A DNA stretch of 64,000 nt. Source: Mesostigma viride (lineage: Eukaryota; Streptophyta; Mesostigmatophyceae; Mesostigmatales; Mesostigmataceae). Below, piece after piece: positions 1 to 11,622 of the stretch. Position numbers and translations under genes: made by a program. The notes below the pieces were generated by a model, which searched no databases, was not told the DNA's origin, and saw only the letters and a program-made list of their open reading frames with translations. The stretch lies in assembly GCA_009746045.1 (NCBI GenBank), contig RPFO01001794.1, forward strand, positions 1 to 64,000, in the 5' to 3' direction. Numbering within the stretch: position 1 is the first letter of the stretch; each line of letters starts with the position of its first letter.

Positions 1-1312
1 TGGCGAGGTGCCGCTGCGAGGCCTCGGCCTTCGCTTGAGCTTTCGTCGCAGACACCTGCGACGTCTGGCAACCTTTCCGTGGGCCGACAGATGGCCACCA
101 TGGACATTGACCGGTATGGGGAACATGTTCCGCCCCCGGTCATGTTCGGGCGCCCACCCCATTTTCTCCCCCTTGGGGAGGACGACATCCCGGCGTTCAT
201 TGCGGTGAACGGCCGGATCTTGCTCGATCGTTTTCAGTTGCTTCCAGATGAGCAGATACACGCGATAGAGGTTCATCGGGTGCACTCGCTGATCGAGGGG
301 CGTCTTAGGATGCAGCTCCCACTGGTTCAGGTGGCGGTTTGGCTGTACTGTTTCGCCAATCGGCCGAGGCACAACCCCGGCACTGTTGATCAGTGGGCGT
401 CCAGGCAGCGCCAGAGAGAGGCGCTGCGCGTGGTCTCCAGACCAGAGATCGCGCTGACTCCGTTGCCCGTGGCCCCAAGTCACGCCAGTTGGCTGGGGCC
501 CGGATAGGCGTGAGGCGGCTGCGATGCCGCCTGCGACGGGGCGCGGGGCGGCAGACGCCCCCAACACGCCCATGGGTGGTGAAGCCACCCAGGACCCTCT
601 GGCAGGTCAGAGGGTCCAACCTCAGCCGCAGGCTCCCCCGCCCAGCGTGGGGGGCCAGGTGGCTGAGGAGGCCACCGGGGTCGCAGGGACCCCGGCGGCG
701 ACACAAGCGCCCGGGGTCGCAGGGACCCCGGCAGCGACGCCGGCGCCTCCGGCGCTGGCGGGGGATGCAGCCCCCATGGAGGGTGTCACGGGCACCTCCA
801 GCGGCTCTGGGGGGCAGGCCCCCTCTAGTCGCAACAAGGACAAGTCCCTGGCAGGGCCGGAGGGGCCCAGGGTCCCACCGCAGCTGGGCAGCAACCAGCA
901 CTGCTGGAGGGCGACCTGCAAGGTCGCGACTTCATCACCCTGGTGATGAGGCCGTGTGGCGTGCCATACAGACAGCCACAGCCTCCTTCCGTGGGCTGGC
1001 CGACAGGAGCCAGCAGATGCACGTCGCGGAGGCGGGCAGCCTGGTGTGTGCAATCATCACGCACATCCTGGGCCTGCCCAACCTCCAAGAGGGCACACGC
1101 AGGGTGTGCGACGACCTGCTGCCTGCCCTGCAGGCTCTCCTCTCAGGGAGGAGGGTGCAGGGCAGCAGGGTGCGTCTGGTGCGTTTGCTGGAGCTCCTGC
1201 ACAACGCCATCCTGAGAGGGGCGGGTAGGTGGCTAACTCTGCCTACCTGGTTGCATCACAATCTTACTAACCCTACTGACGATGACGTGTCCCTCTCTCC
1301 CACCTTCCATGA
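1..1312 (+). other. Frame-broken Pro/Gly-rich reading frames left of the gag gene
   Basis: No single intact gene is seen here. Three successive plus-strand frames look partly protein-like: one around 79-507, one around 524-946 rich in Pro, Gly and Ala with a repeated 'GVAGTPAAT' motif, and one from about 930 to 1330 that reads like a helical domain (for example 'AGSLVCAIITHILGLPNL'). The reading moves from frame to frame, as in a gene with several indels or introns. Its place directly upstream of a retrotransposon gag suggests 5' retrotransposon sequence, but it could be a separate host gene remnant. No 5' LTR copy was recognised, so the element's left end may lie outside the window. Confidence 0.35.
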
Positions 1313-2347
1313 TTGGGAGGAGGCCCGCAGCAGGAGGCGGGAAGTGACACACACTCACACCCCCACCAGCCCACCCCTATGTTGTCTAACCCTCCTACAC
1401 AGCCCATGTTTGCCCATCCTGCTCAGCTCACTCAAGTAGCACTTCCCTCTCAGCAGGTCTCTCCTGTGAATGCTGCAGCAGCAACACCATCTTCTCCCTC
1501 TCCCCCTGCATCCCCCTCTAGGTTGCCCACTTACAATGAAAACCGTCCTGTGGATAGGATTAATGTCAGGGGGCTGCCTGAGGGGTATACTAGGGAGCAG
1601 GGGAATCATGCACTTCTCTCTCTGCAGCTGGCTAGGGAGGAACTGAATGTCAAGAATTGGTTTGGATCTCTCATGCAGGGGGATTTTTACCATCAGTCCT
1701 CTTCTCAGATTCAGAATCTCATTCTTGTCTTCCAGCGTAGGTATCCCAAGTGGCAGGACACGCAGGCTAGGGCAGTTTGGGAGGCTTTCATGAAGGAGCT
1801 AACTGACCTCCTCTCCACCCCCTCATCTGTGGACATCTATGGGGCATTCAGGTGGGTAGAGGAATACAGGGTCACATCAGTGGACTATGTGGCTGAGACA
1901 AAGAAATATGAGCTAGCCATCAAAGCACGTCCTGATGTCCAGCAGCTAGATCACAAGTTCTTGCTGCGTTCCTTCCTTGAGAAACTCAAACTTGACAAAA
2001 ACACCTACGCCATGCTTGCAACAGGAATGGCAAAGTACTGGGAGGACATGAAGGAGGCATTGGATTATATCAAGCTGGCCTTGGCTCCCCTTAGCCAGGG
2101 GGCCATGGGCACCTCTGTAAAGAGGGTCAGGGGGGAAGAGAGGGAGGAGGAGGATAGGGAGAGGGAAGACAGGAGCAAGAGACCTGTCACTATGGCAGAA
2201 GTCAAGTCCCTGCTGGGACAAATGTTTAAGGGCAAGGGCAAGGGCAAGGGCAAGGGCAAGGGCAAGGGCAGGGGCTGGGGCAAGGGCAAGGGTAAGGGGC
2301 AGTCTCCCTCCAAGGGGGGCAGCTCCAGCAACAACAACAACAACAGT

Positions 2348-2398
<51 letters not shown>

Positions 2399-5300
2399 AA
2401 CAACAACAACAACAAGAAGCAGGACAAGGAGGACAAGTCTTCTCAGCGGTGCACCCGCTGTGGCATGAAGTACCACCTGCGGCCCACCTGCCGCAAGAAC
2501 GTGGACGAGCTGGGGCATTTGGACGTCCTGTGCCACAAGTGCCACGGGCCGCCCCACGGTGACCCCAAGGACTGCAAGCGGCCTCCTTACGGCAAGAAGT
2601 GTGAGTCTCCCTCTCATGCTGGCTTGAGTGTGCCTGCTTCACCTTCTTCTTCTGCATGCCCCACTGTCAGAGCAGTGAGCAGTTCTGGAAAGGTGCTACA
2701 GCTGGTTTCAGAAGATTATGTCTCTAAACCAACCTTCACATCTATGGTTCCCAAGGTGTGCAGAGTGTCCCCAGCAGAGGATGCTCAGATCAGTTTTCAG
2801 GAGCTTGCTTTGCAGTTGCATTTCCTTTATGGGCATGAAGTGAGTGCAGAGGTGGTGGCAGCAGCAATAGGGGGGGCAGCACTCAGACGTGCATGCCAGG
2901 TGGTCAGATCCCACTGCCAGCATTGTCAGTTCAATGCACCCAAACCCCCTAAGTGGCATGTAGCTACCCCACCTAAGAGCAAGGGCAGGGTGGTAGGAGA
3001 TGTCTTTCATATCAAAGGACAATCTTACTTGGCACTTAAAGATGCATGGTCAAGGTACACAACCATTGAACCATTACCTGGAATGGACAAGACACAGTTG
3101 CTCAGGGCTCTCTTGATTGCTCAGGCCAGGTACTACCCTGTGGAGGCATTGTTACTGGATCAGCAGTTCACATGTCTTGCCAATGAACCAGGGTGTGAGG
3201 CTATTGATCTGGCTGGGCTAGAAGATCATGAGAGGCAAGGCATTATTGAAAGGGCCATCAGGTCCATTAAAACCCTTGTAGCCAAAGAAGATGGCAATCT
3301 GCTGGCTGACAGTGGGTCCTATGCTGACAGAGCTCTGTGGTCCACCAGGTTGTGCCAAGTCCTCAACAGGAGGCCACTCATGAAAACCCCACAAGGGGTG
3401 GTCATTACACCAGATGGATTGCATGCAGGCATTTATCCACCTGAGGTACTAGCCCTCTACAACGCACAGCGAGCACAGACAGCTAGCAGGTTAGCTGTCA
3501 AGGATGCAAAGCATCCACGTCCCACCTTCAGAGAAGGGGATCAGGTCCTATTCTACAAGGAGTCGGGACTAGGCAAGGTGGGTACCTGGCATGGGCCAGC
3601 CACCATCCTAAAGTTTAACACCACTGGCAGGACAGTGTTAGTTAAACACAATGACACGGGAAAAATTCACAGGTGTTCACCTCACAGGATGAAATTGTAT
3701 TTTCCAACTGTGTCAGACGTGGCAGAGGAGGAAGAGCTGTTGGCCGACAGCCCTGTACAGTTGCCTGGCATCCCAGCGTTGCCCAGTGAGTGGTTGTTTG
3801 GAACACCCACTGGTGAGTGTGAGAGCCACACCCACTGTGACACCCAGGTCACCCTTGATGATTGCAGGCAGTCACTGCAGGATTGGCCCCCTGCAGCAGA
3901 GGGTCACATTGGCAAAACAGGTGATCAGCAACCTATCACCTCTACAAGTGTGAACATAGCTCAGCCACTAGCTGCACCTTCCAAACGCAGCCTAGCAGAC
4001 GCTGTTCGCATTTTACAAGCAGCTCATAGAGCCAAAGCTCAAACTGCTGCAGGATCAGCTAAGGTGGGGAAGGTTGGGCAGAATGACAATAGCCCATTTA
4101 TGGTTGCAGTGGACACACAAGCCCAGGTCAGCATTATCAGTGCCCTGGCTGTGCCCCATTTGCCTTTGGAACCTTCACCCTGGCACCATGTGGCTGATTT
4201 CTCAGGGCAGTCATCCCTCAAGGTATTAGGTCAGGTCATGTTGACTATACTGGTATCCCCACTCCTTTTCAGGTCTTGGAAGGTTATAAAGGGAATGCTT
4301 TATTGGGGGATCCTTTTCTCTGTTACCCTGGTGTCCTCATATCCAGTGATAGACTATCCATCCAGGACATGGGTGGTGTTGATCTGAATCATTTCAAAAT
4401 TTCTCTTGAAAAACTTCTTAACACCAACATTGCTTCTGTAAAATTTGCTACACCCAAGTATGCCCCAGGGCAAGAACCCTGTGTGGCAGACTTGGTTCAC
4501 AACCAAAAACTTCATCCCAACTCATTTGGATTGGGCAAGCATGATGTGGCTAAAATGTCTCCTCTTTCTTATGAACAGATAGAGCAAGACTGTCGCACAC
4601 ACATAGGATTCCTAAAATGGGTGGAGGCCTTTAACAAGGCCAGGGAAGAATGGGTAGTGCCAGATCCTCTTAGTCCTTCTCATACTCCCCTGTCACACCT
4701 ATTGACAAAAAGCCTGCAGGGTGCAAGCACTTGCGCCTGAAGTTTGTGTGTAAACATAAGCCAGCAGCAGATGGGTCAGTCATCTTTCATGCTAGACCTT
4801 GTGTGACAGAGTTCAAGGGCACCACTGATCTGACAGAGGCAGAGTTGTACACGCCAGGCATTCAGCAAACATCCCTAAAAATCTTGCTGTCTGTCTTTGT
4901 GGGTCATCTCAATGATGGGGATGACTATATCTGTAAGGCTACAGACATTAAAAGGGCTTTCCTGAAAGGCTCACCTGAGATAGCACAACAAGTGTGGCAT
5001 GGTCAGGTGTACGTAGTCTCCACTCCCAGAGTTTGGGCAAAACACATCCCTCAGCAGTACCTGAAAGCTAACATAGGTGTTGAAGGGCTGCAATCAGCTC
5101 CTCGCATTTTCAGGATGTCAGCTCAGGCTGTGTTTGAAAAGTTAGGGGCTAGATATGATGACATAGACCCTTGCTTCTTTGTGGTCCCACACCCTCATGG
5201 CATTCTCACCTTTGTGTGGCATGGGGATGATCAGCTGATTGCTGGGCCAAGGCGTGCTGTGGATGATTTTATTCAACAAGTGTCACAGCATTTTGAGATT

Positions 5301-6158
5301 GGCAAGCAAGTAGAGCTGGGCACCACTGCCATAAAATTTTGTGGCACAATGTTACAACTCCAGCAGCATCAAAACCAGTGGGTGTGTGCACTCTACTCTC
5401 CCAATGATTACATGCACAGCTGCTTGGAGGTTTTGCAAACAAAAATCAAACCTGGAGCCTGTCCTACCATTAGAGGCAAGCTGGGGTGGTTGTGCTCAAC
5501 GTGTGCACCTCACCTGGCTGTGGTTAGCAGAGTTGATGATGATGTCTTGATGCAAGTAGGTCACAAAGCCATCACCAAAACTCTCCAGGAGGGCCCTCCC
5601 CTTATCTTGCACTCCTTGGATCTCCACAAAACCATTCACATCCAAGCTATGATGGATAGTTCCATGGAGTCCAGGCAGATTACCAAGATGCAGGCAAGGG
5701 AGTCAGGCTTGTATTTTGTGCAGAATGATGATGCACCCTTGTCTCTCATTTCATGGTACAGCCGGTTGCATAGACGCAAGGCTGTCAGCAGCAATGCTGC
5801 TGAGTGCAGGGCAGTGGTGTCAGCAGTGCTTCATGCCAGGTACTTGAATCATGTGCTGGTTTGGTTGCAGATGCAAGCAGGCAGCAATGCTGGGGTGGTG
5901 GCACACTTGCTCACTGACAGTCAGTCAGTCCTCAGTTTCCTTGCTAACCCCTATGCTGTCCACACTGATCTTGACTGGGTGGTCCTGAAACAGGAGTCCA
6001 CCTACTGGGAGTCCACCCGTCACGTGGAGGACAAACACAACGCTGCTGATGCACTCACTAAAGTGCCTCAGCAGGCAGCTGAACAATATCAGCTGTTGTA
6101 CCACTTGATGAACCCCTATGGCAAGCAGGCAACCCTGCCCCATAGGGGGGACGCCTAG
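1313..6158 (+). pseudogene. Retrotransposon gag-pol, broken by two frameshifts
   Basis: The reading runs in three frames: 1313 to about 4250, then to about 4690 in the frame ending at 4740, then 4731-6158. Order of parts: gag-like helical region (about 1540-2100); Gly-Lys repeats encoded by GGGCAA repeats; an Asn tract from (AAC)n at 2330-2414; CCHC-like zinc knuckles near 2447-2580; integrase with an HHCC-type zinc region (2812-2930), catalytic Asp in 'GDVFHIKG', Asp in 'LLLDQQ' and Glu in 'QGIIERAI'; an SH3-like tail ('GDQVLFYKE'); a retropepsin-like stretch at 4100-4320 with 'VDTQAQVSII' and 'NALLGDPFL'; Copia-type reverse transcriptase with 'DIKRAFLKG' and 'HGDDQLIAG'; RNase H with 'LLTDSQSVL'. 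Both shifts are of the one-base-missing type near short C runs. The order integrase-protease-RT is unusual for Copia. Confidence 0.8.
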
Positions 6159-6582
6159 CAGGGTCCTGTTCACCAGGGCCGCCTAGGTCACCCAGTACCC
6201 CTTGGGCAGGTCCAAGGGGTAGGTTGTGGCTTCCAGCAAGGGGGGTTGGTTGGAGTCTGTTTTCATACATCTGCGTGCCCTATGCCCAATAAAATCTGTT
6301 TTGATTTTCTCAACACCATGGAATTTCGTTATGCACACCTTCATAGGTGGGCATGGGATGTATCTCACACTTTTATTCCCTAGGGCGTATGCCTTGGTGG
6401 AATGGCCTTGAGCTCAGTGGCTCAGGTGCCCCATTCAAGTGGAGGGTCAAAGCTCCCTTGACAGGTGGTTACCCAGGACCCCAGTTCACTGTGGCTATCC
6501 TGGGCCACCTGGCCTTACTGTTCAGTGGCAGTACAGGCATGGGTGCTGTCATGTTGTCTAGTACAACGTGCTCAGCACAGGT

Positions 6583-6835
6583 GCAGGATGAAATATTCCT
6601 GTCACCTGTCACCAGGACTTCAGTCACCCATGTGCAGGGCAGGGGTGGCTGGTCTCCCACGTTGTGCAGGTGCAATGTGGCCAGGTCCAGGATGTCATAG
6701 TCCTGTCACCTGTCACTCGGACTTCAGCCCCTCTGTGCAGGGCAGGGGTGGCTGGTCCTCACATGTTGTGCAGGTACAACATGGACAGTGCAGGGTGCAA
6801 TAAACCTGTCCACTGTCACTCCTCAGGTTGCAGGT
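6583..6835 (+). repeat. Imperfect tandem repeat, about 105-bp unit
   Basis: Two full units and one partial share 'CCTGTCACCTGTCAC', 'GTGCAGGGCAGGGGTGGCTGG' pieces and 'TTGTGCAGGT', starting near 6585 and 6690, with a third partial unit near 6792. It lies in the putative LTR. Confidence 0.7.
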
Positions 6836-7298
6836 AACCTGAGCTCAGTTGACCCAGCCTGGCTGGGTATTTTCTCTCTGAGTGGGCGATGATGATGGAA
6901 CAACATGGAACCTCTTAAACGGTTACCTTGGCATTTTTTTTACAAGGGCTCTCTTGGCTGGTGGTGCACTCCCTGGATAGGCAGACAGGCATAGCTATCT
7001 CCCTTGTGAGCTCGCGAGGAGGAGGAACTCCCCGGGCATGTTGAGCTAAACGTGATGCCATCACAAGTATTGCACGAGTTCTGGGGCCCATCTTTTTCAG
7101 TCCAGATGTTGCAGTATGGGTGTCAGTTGCTCAGCACCTCAGTCAGCTTGGAGTCAGTCTCCTAGCTGGGCAGGGTCAGGCTTGAAGTCGCTAGCCTTCA
7201 ACCTGAAAGGAAAACATAATGGGAGTTAGATGAGATGCTTAGGCTGACACACGGATTTCCGGCCTGCGCGCCGCGTATTGCCTACCGCGGCTGAGCGG

Positions 7299-7342
7299 GA
7301 CACCTCAGTACAGTACGGCAGGGTGTACGGTACTGAGGTGTC
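7299..7342. repeat. Perfect 13-bp inverted repeat (hairpin)
   Basis: GACACCTCAGTAC at 7299-7311 is the exact reverse complement of GTACTGAGGTGTC at 7330-7342, with an 18-nt loop. It lies in the retrotransposon tail. Confidence 0.8.
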
Positions 7343-7690
7343 ATGTGGACCGATGTGCGGTTAGTGCCAGACTGTTCCTAGGTGCTAGCTCGACCCGCCA
7401 GGTCCGGTGTAGCCGGGCCTGACGGGCCGAGTCTTAGCTGGATGCTAGTGACGTGGTCGCATGGCATTGCAGTGTACACTTGTCCACTGGTCGTGTGCTG
7501 CAGGTAGCACCGCCATAGGCATATAGGCGTAGCACTGGGGAGTGCCACAGCACCCGAGTCTGCCCAGTTCCATTCTGAGCCCTCAGCTTTCATCGCTCTC
7601 TCATTGTATTATTGTAATACAATCATCATTCGCTCTCAGCTTTCGCAGTTGTTCGTCGTCCCTAGTCTCCATCCAACTACCAACTCCCAC

Positions 7691-8818
7691 AAGCAGTTTC
7701 TGTACCTGCCTCTCGAGTTCAGCTTCACGCGCGACCCCGGCCTCGCGCTCCCCATGATCGCCCTGCAGTACCACGAGGTGCGGGTGAAGGTGAAGCTCAG
7801 TCCCGCTGACAAGATCTTCAATCATTACAGTCTGACCACGCCCAATCCAAGCACAACGTGGAATGCGATTTTCCAAAACACGGACATGCCCGGGCTGCGA
7901 TCGCTCATTCGATCACTGTACCTTCGCGGCATCTACGGAAACGAGATGTCGCAATACGTTATTGATCAGAAGGACCTGTCTGCCGTCAACTACGTCATCG
8001 AGAACGCGCTATACACGGACAAACTGCTAAAAGATGATCTGACGATTGATGATACTACCAAAACGATCTCGTTCAAGCTGGCTAACGTGCCAAGCATCAC
8101 TTTCACGATCCCCCACACACTCGTGCCCAATGCGGAGAAGTACAACCTCGGCACACCGAAATATACCGCAACCGCCAGCGAGAGAAGTGCGTGGGTGGCT
8201 GACGCCCCCTCCCTCTCCGTCCGCCTCATGTGCAGGTACATCTACCTGGACGACTTCGAGCGCAGGCAATTTGCCGTCAACACCCACGAGTACATCGTGA
8301 CAGAGTACCAGCACCACCAGCACTTTGTCACCGCGGGCTCGGACCAGGTGTCCATCGACCTCAAGTTCAACCACCCAACCAAGGAGCTCATCTTCTTCTA
8401 CCGCGCTGACGAGTGGTGGGGCGATGACAGCAGCGCAAAGACCCACTATGACGGATACTGGTCGTTCGCGAACCCTGAATCGACGTTCGGAGACAACCAT
8501 CTGTTCAGCACCGCCAACCTGGTGTTGAACTCGCAGAACGTGTATGGCGATGGGCGCGACCCTGTTTACTTCTCCTCGTTGTTGCCATCACACTTCCACA
8601 ACCACGCGTGGGACAATCGCATCTATATCATTCCGTTCGGTCTGCAGCCGGACTCGTGGAAGCCAACAGGATCTATCAATCTGTCCAGGCTGGATGACGT
8701 CAAGCTAGTGCTGAAGAGGACGGGCCCACTGAAACCGGGCTGCATCCACGTATACGCCAAGAACTTCAACGTCATCAAGATCCAGAACGGGATGGGAGGA
8801 AAGCGGTACGCATCCTAA
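7691..8818 (+). pseudogene. Major capsid protein A, N-terminus removed by retrotransposon insertion
   Basis: The fragment encodes about 375 residues of a double-jelly-roll nucleocytovirus MCP, building the icosahedral shell. Recognition comes from 'YLPLEFSFTRDPGLALP', 'YIYLDDFERRQFAVN' and the C-terminal 'NGMGGKRYAS', all shared with the two other MCPs in this window. Compared with MCP-B, the first 160 or so residues are missing: homology starts abruptly at 'FLYLPLEF', directly after the retrotransposon tail. An open frame continues to 7604, but those residues are element-derived. The missing N-terminal part would lie left of the retrotransposon, beyond the window, so viral sequence probably extends there. 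Confidence 0.9.
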
Positions 8819-8855
8819 GCAACACATAGCCAGCTAGCCGGTACGCGAAAAAAAA

Positions 8856-9656
8856 ATGGACGTTCGTCCAGTGAGAGCCACCTTGCCTCTTTTTCGTGTC
8901 GTCCACGAGGACGAAAAGTACCACTATTTTGAGATGGAAAACTCCCCTCTTACTGGCAAAGTGAGAGTAGCAAAAGAAACACGATACGTGAATGGACAAG
9001 ACTTTTGTGACGTGCTGTCCTTGGGCAAGAAGAAGATAAAGACATTCACAAGGACAAAGGCGTTTGAGGACTTACTGGACGCAATGAAGATCCATCTGGG
9101 GATGGACAAGCTGATGGAGCGAGTGCAAGGGGGCACGCCGTCCATGCAGGGGACGTGGATGCACACGTCGCTCATCTGGCACGTGGCAGCTTGGATAAGT
9201 CCCGTGTTTGCCGTCGCCGCCATGGACTGGGCGGACATATTTTACAACACCCCGGCGTGTCCAAAGGGGTGCATGAAGACCCTCGCAACAAGAATGTTCC
9301 AGGACGCCGGGAGGCAGTCGGCGCAGCGCTCAGAGGTTGATGTGCGAGACAACGTCGCCCTGCGCGTGGGAGGGCAGGTCGAAGTGAAAGTGGGAGACAC
9401 CAGCATGAGAGCGGACATTGTCAGCTACAAGTGCAAAATGTTACTAGAAGTGAAAGAATTCACGCGATGGACCGACGCAGTGGGCCAGTTGCTGGTGTAC
9501 GGACACCACTTCCCGGGTCTTACAAAAGTCATTGTGGTTTTTGACAGGGACGGGAAAGATATCGCGGAGGAACAACTGGACTTGATTGAATTTCACGTGC
9601 AAGGCCTCGACATGATGGTCTGCACAGAGCAGTATTTTGAAAAGTACACCGTTTAG
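8856..9656 (+). CDS. KilA-N domain protein with C-terminal PD-(D/E)XK nuclease-like domain
   Basis: The product has 266 residues. Residues about 40-125 match the KilA-N pattern: 'YVNGQDFCDVLSLGKK' followed by a Trp/His-rich 'GTWMHTSLIWHVAAW' and 'ISPVFAVAAMDWADIF'. KilA-N is a DNA-binding domain common in large DNA viruses and phages. Residues about 155-235 look like a restriction-endonuclease fold: 'RADIV' followed by 'LLEVKEFTRWTDAVGQLLVYG', giving a D...ExK signature and a helix typical of such nucleases. The start follows an A9 run at 8847-8855. It sits 37 nt downstream of MCP-A on the same strand. DNA cleavage at a recognised site is inferred and no substrate is known. Confidence 0.8.
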   Translation: MDVRPVRATLPLFRVVHEDEKYHYFEMENSPLTGKVRVAKETRYVNGQDFCDVLSLGKKKIKTFTRTKAFEDLLDAMKIHLGMDKLMERVQGGTPSMQGTWMHTSLIWHVAAWISPVFAVAAMDWADIFYNTPACPKGCMKTLATRMFQDAGRQSAQRSEVDVRDNVALRVGGQVEVKVGDTSMRADIVSYKCKMLLEVKEFTRWTDAVGQLLVYGHHFPGLTKVIVVFDRDGKDIAEEQLDLIEFHVQGLDMMVCTEQYFEKYTV

Positions 9657-9716
9657 ACGGATGCCACGTGGACATAAATAAACTTTCTTATCATATACTA
9701 TTGACATTACAGAAGC

Positions 9717-11582
9717 ATGGTGCAAATCACACAACTACCAGGAGTAAGGGGTCTGCACCTAGACGTACTTTCAACCGCTAAAGAAATGCTGCAAATCATC
9801 CCGGTGATGGCAATGCCGGACATCAGCGTTGTCAAGACAATCCCGGTCTCCTCCATCTCAGGAAGCATGTTCTGCATATTGGTCATGGATGTGTGGACCC
9901 CGAAATTGGTAAACGGATGGGTCAGTGTGCCATACAGTATCAACGACCGAGAGTTTGGAACCGTGACACTTACAATATCCAATGGTTTTCATTTAACTCT
10001 TGGCTACGTGTACAATGCCGTGCGCACCGCCCCCATATTTGGTTATGACATGCTGCAGTTTACAGAGGATGCGGTGTTGACATTCACAATCCCGGCAAAT
10101 TCATTCATCATTGATAATCAAGTGGTCAGCACGCCCACGGATTTCGCTATCACATTTACACCATCATTGACCACTACCCCTCGACTTCCTATAATTACAA
10201 GGGCTGTAATGAACACTTACAACAATGGCGTGTCAACGAAATCGCTGGATCTAGTGAAAGACCCCTATCATGCCGTGTTTACCCCAGTCGAGGTTAGAGA
10301 TGTTGTCGGATCAGAGATTTGCAATCTGGTCGTGAGCATCCCGTACGACCAAGCGACGCCAGAGTCCACGTTCACGGTCGCTTACAAAGTGGATGGTCAG
10401 GTCTTTGGGGATTTTCACGTTCAAACGCAGACAAATGGCAACTTCATTGTCAACTTGTCTTCGATGTACCAAACCCTGCTAGACAGCGGTCGTGACATGC
10501 TTAGGTCAACCCAGCCACAGGTTCTCACGTTCATCTTGCCATCCTATCCTCTCTCTGTAGATGGCCAGCAGGAGCATACCATGCCGGTAAATATCTCAAT
10601 TTATCTAGTGAACACCATCTTGGCGACGGCTAATAAGACCAGGCGGACTATTGGTCTGATTCAGGGCTTGTCTGAAATTACTCTAAAGGTGACCAAGGAC
10701 GGTTCAACAGTACCTGACTCCTTTTTAATCGCCGCTGCACCGCAATACCTGCCGTCCCACGTTTACGTCAGCCAGATAGCTCCATCCATAGCTCTTAACC
10801 CTCCTACAGAAGTGTGTGTGCACTTTGCCATAAGTGATCATGTTTCGATCCCGTCATCCTCCTCGATTTCTGTCCCGTATAGGCTAGATGACGTATCGTT
10901 TGGCACAGCGGAAATGACAGTGGATGCTGGCGGTCTAAAGCTGAATTTTCATGACCTGTACACGGACGTCCTCTCAAAACCCGACATCGGGTACAACATG
11001 TTTGCGAAAGGTTCGCAATACCTGATGATTGCTATTCCACCAAGTAGGGTCATGATAGCGGGAGTCCTGCTCTCAAAAACCTTGCCATTCGGTTTTCACT
11101 TACTCAATGGTATTGCGGGAAAGAGTGAGTTTCACACCGTATTGGATGGTGTCAGCGGTGTGCGATTAAAACTCAACCACCCTGATTCGGGGGCGCTCCC
11201 GGCAATCGAGGTAGCATCTCTGCCCAATCTGGAGATGGCAAGGGTTTATCTCCATCAGATAGTACCCGAGAAGGAGATGGAGATGACAGTTGAAATCGTC
11301 ACCAGCTCGTCTGTAAACGTACCAATTCCACTGGAGGTGCCATTTCGTTTAGATGGCGTGGAATTCGGCACCGCGGTGGTTACTGGTGCAAACACGTCGT
11401 TGCATGTGGACTTTGGTGGGCTCTACATGAAAGTCCTGGCGGTGCCCGGAATTGGATACGACATGTTTACGAAACGGTCGCAGGATCTGTCCTTTACCAT
11501 ACCAGGGGGGCGGGTTGTGGTGGGAGGAATAACAGTGAACCGCAACTTCAATATGACACTCCCTCTGTATCTAGCAGAGTGA
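9717..11582 (+). CDS. Beta-rich repeat protein, four ~155-residue units (fibre/surface-like)
   Basis: The product has 621 residues and no recognised named family. It is built from four units of about 155 residues, each holding a 'VPYRLDDVSFGTA'-like segment, a 'F-x-LY-x-V-x7-GYDMF' segment and an 'IPANSFIIDNQ'-like strand motif. Examples are 'VPYSINDREFGTVTL' in unit 1, 'VPYRLDDVSFGTAEM' in unit 3 and 'VPFRLDGVEFGTAVV' in unit 4. Alternating hydrophobic/polar residues predict beta-sandwich domains. The same unit recurs in the next gene, 40 nt downstream on the same strand. A virion surface fibre or adhesin is inferred from repeat structure and from lying among capsid genes. No signal peptide or membrane segment is seen. 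Confidence 0.7.
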   Translation: MVQITQLPGVRGLHLDVLSTAKEMLQIIPVMAMPDISVVKTIPVSSISGSMFCILVMDVWTPKLVNGWVSVPYSINDREFGTVTLTISNGFHLTLGYVYNAVRTAPIFGYDMLQFTEDAVLTFTIPANSFIIDNQVVSTPTDFAITFTPSLTTTPRLPIITRAVMNTYNNGVSTKSLDLVKDPYHAVFTPVEVRDVVGSEICNLVVSIPYDQATPESTFTVAYKVDGQVFGDFHVQTQTNGNFIVNLSSMYQTLLDSGRDMLRSTQPQVLTFILPSYPLSVDGQQEHTMPVNISIYLVNTILATANKTRRTIGLIQGLSEITLKVTKDGSTVPDSFLIAAAPQYLPSHVYVSQIAPSIALNPPTEVCVHFAISDHVSIPSSSSISVPYRLDDVSFGTAEMTVDAGGLKLNFHDLYTDVLSKPDIGYNMFAKGSQYLMIAIPPSRVMIAGVLLSKTLPFGFHLLNGIAGKSEFHTVLDGVSGVRLKLNHPDSGALPAIEVASLPNLEMARVYLHQIVPEKEMEMTVEIVTSSSVNVPIPLEVPFRLDGVEFGTAVVTGANTSLHVDFGGLYMKVLAVPGIGYDMFTKRSQDLSFTIPGGRVVVGGITVNRNFNMTLPLYLAE

Positions 11583-11622
11583 GGAGCGAGTGCAGTTTGT
11601 TAAAATATCTAAACGGTTAAGT

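Larger units (their letters stand above)
1313..7690 (+). mobile_element. LTR retrotransposon (Copia-like RT), right part, inserted in a viral MCP gene
   Basis: A gag-pol region at 1313-6158 is followed by a long non-coding tail that ends where viral MCP coding sequence begins mid-gene at about 7691-7697. The tail would be the 3' LTR, possibly 6167-7685, since a purine-rich stretch 'ATAGGGGGGACG' at 6143-6154 resembles a polypurine tract and the last bases before the MCP sequence read '...CCCACA', compatible with an LTR ending in CA. The left LTR is not visible, so LTR boundaries and target duplication are inferred, not shown. A eukaryotic retrotransposon cutting a capsid gene implies that the viral DNA was sitting in a nuclear genome when the element landed. 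Confidence 0.75.
6167..7690 (+). repeat. Putative 3' LTR / untranslated tail of the retrotransposon
   Basis: About 1.5 kb without a credible gene lies between the RNase H stop and the MCP fragment. It begins soon after a G-rich polypurine-like tract, contains two polyadenylation-like signals (CAATAAAA near 6288 and GCAATAAAC near 6798), a tandem repeat and a hairpin, and ends in CA at the MCP junction. The LTR identity rests on position only, because the left LTR is outside the window. Confidence 0.45.

Noticed and set aside
1946..2657. Minus-strand poly-Leu, poly-Val and poly-Cys frames
   Set aside because: They are the complement of the (AAC)n and GGGCAA repeats in gag.
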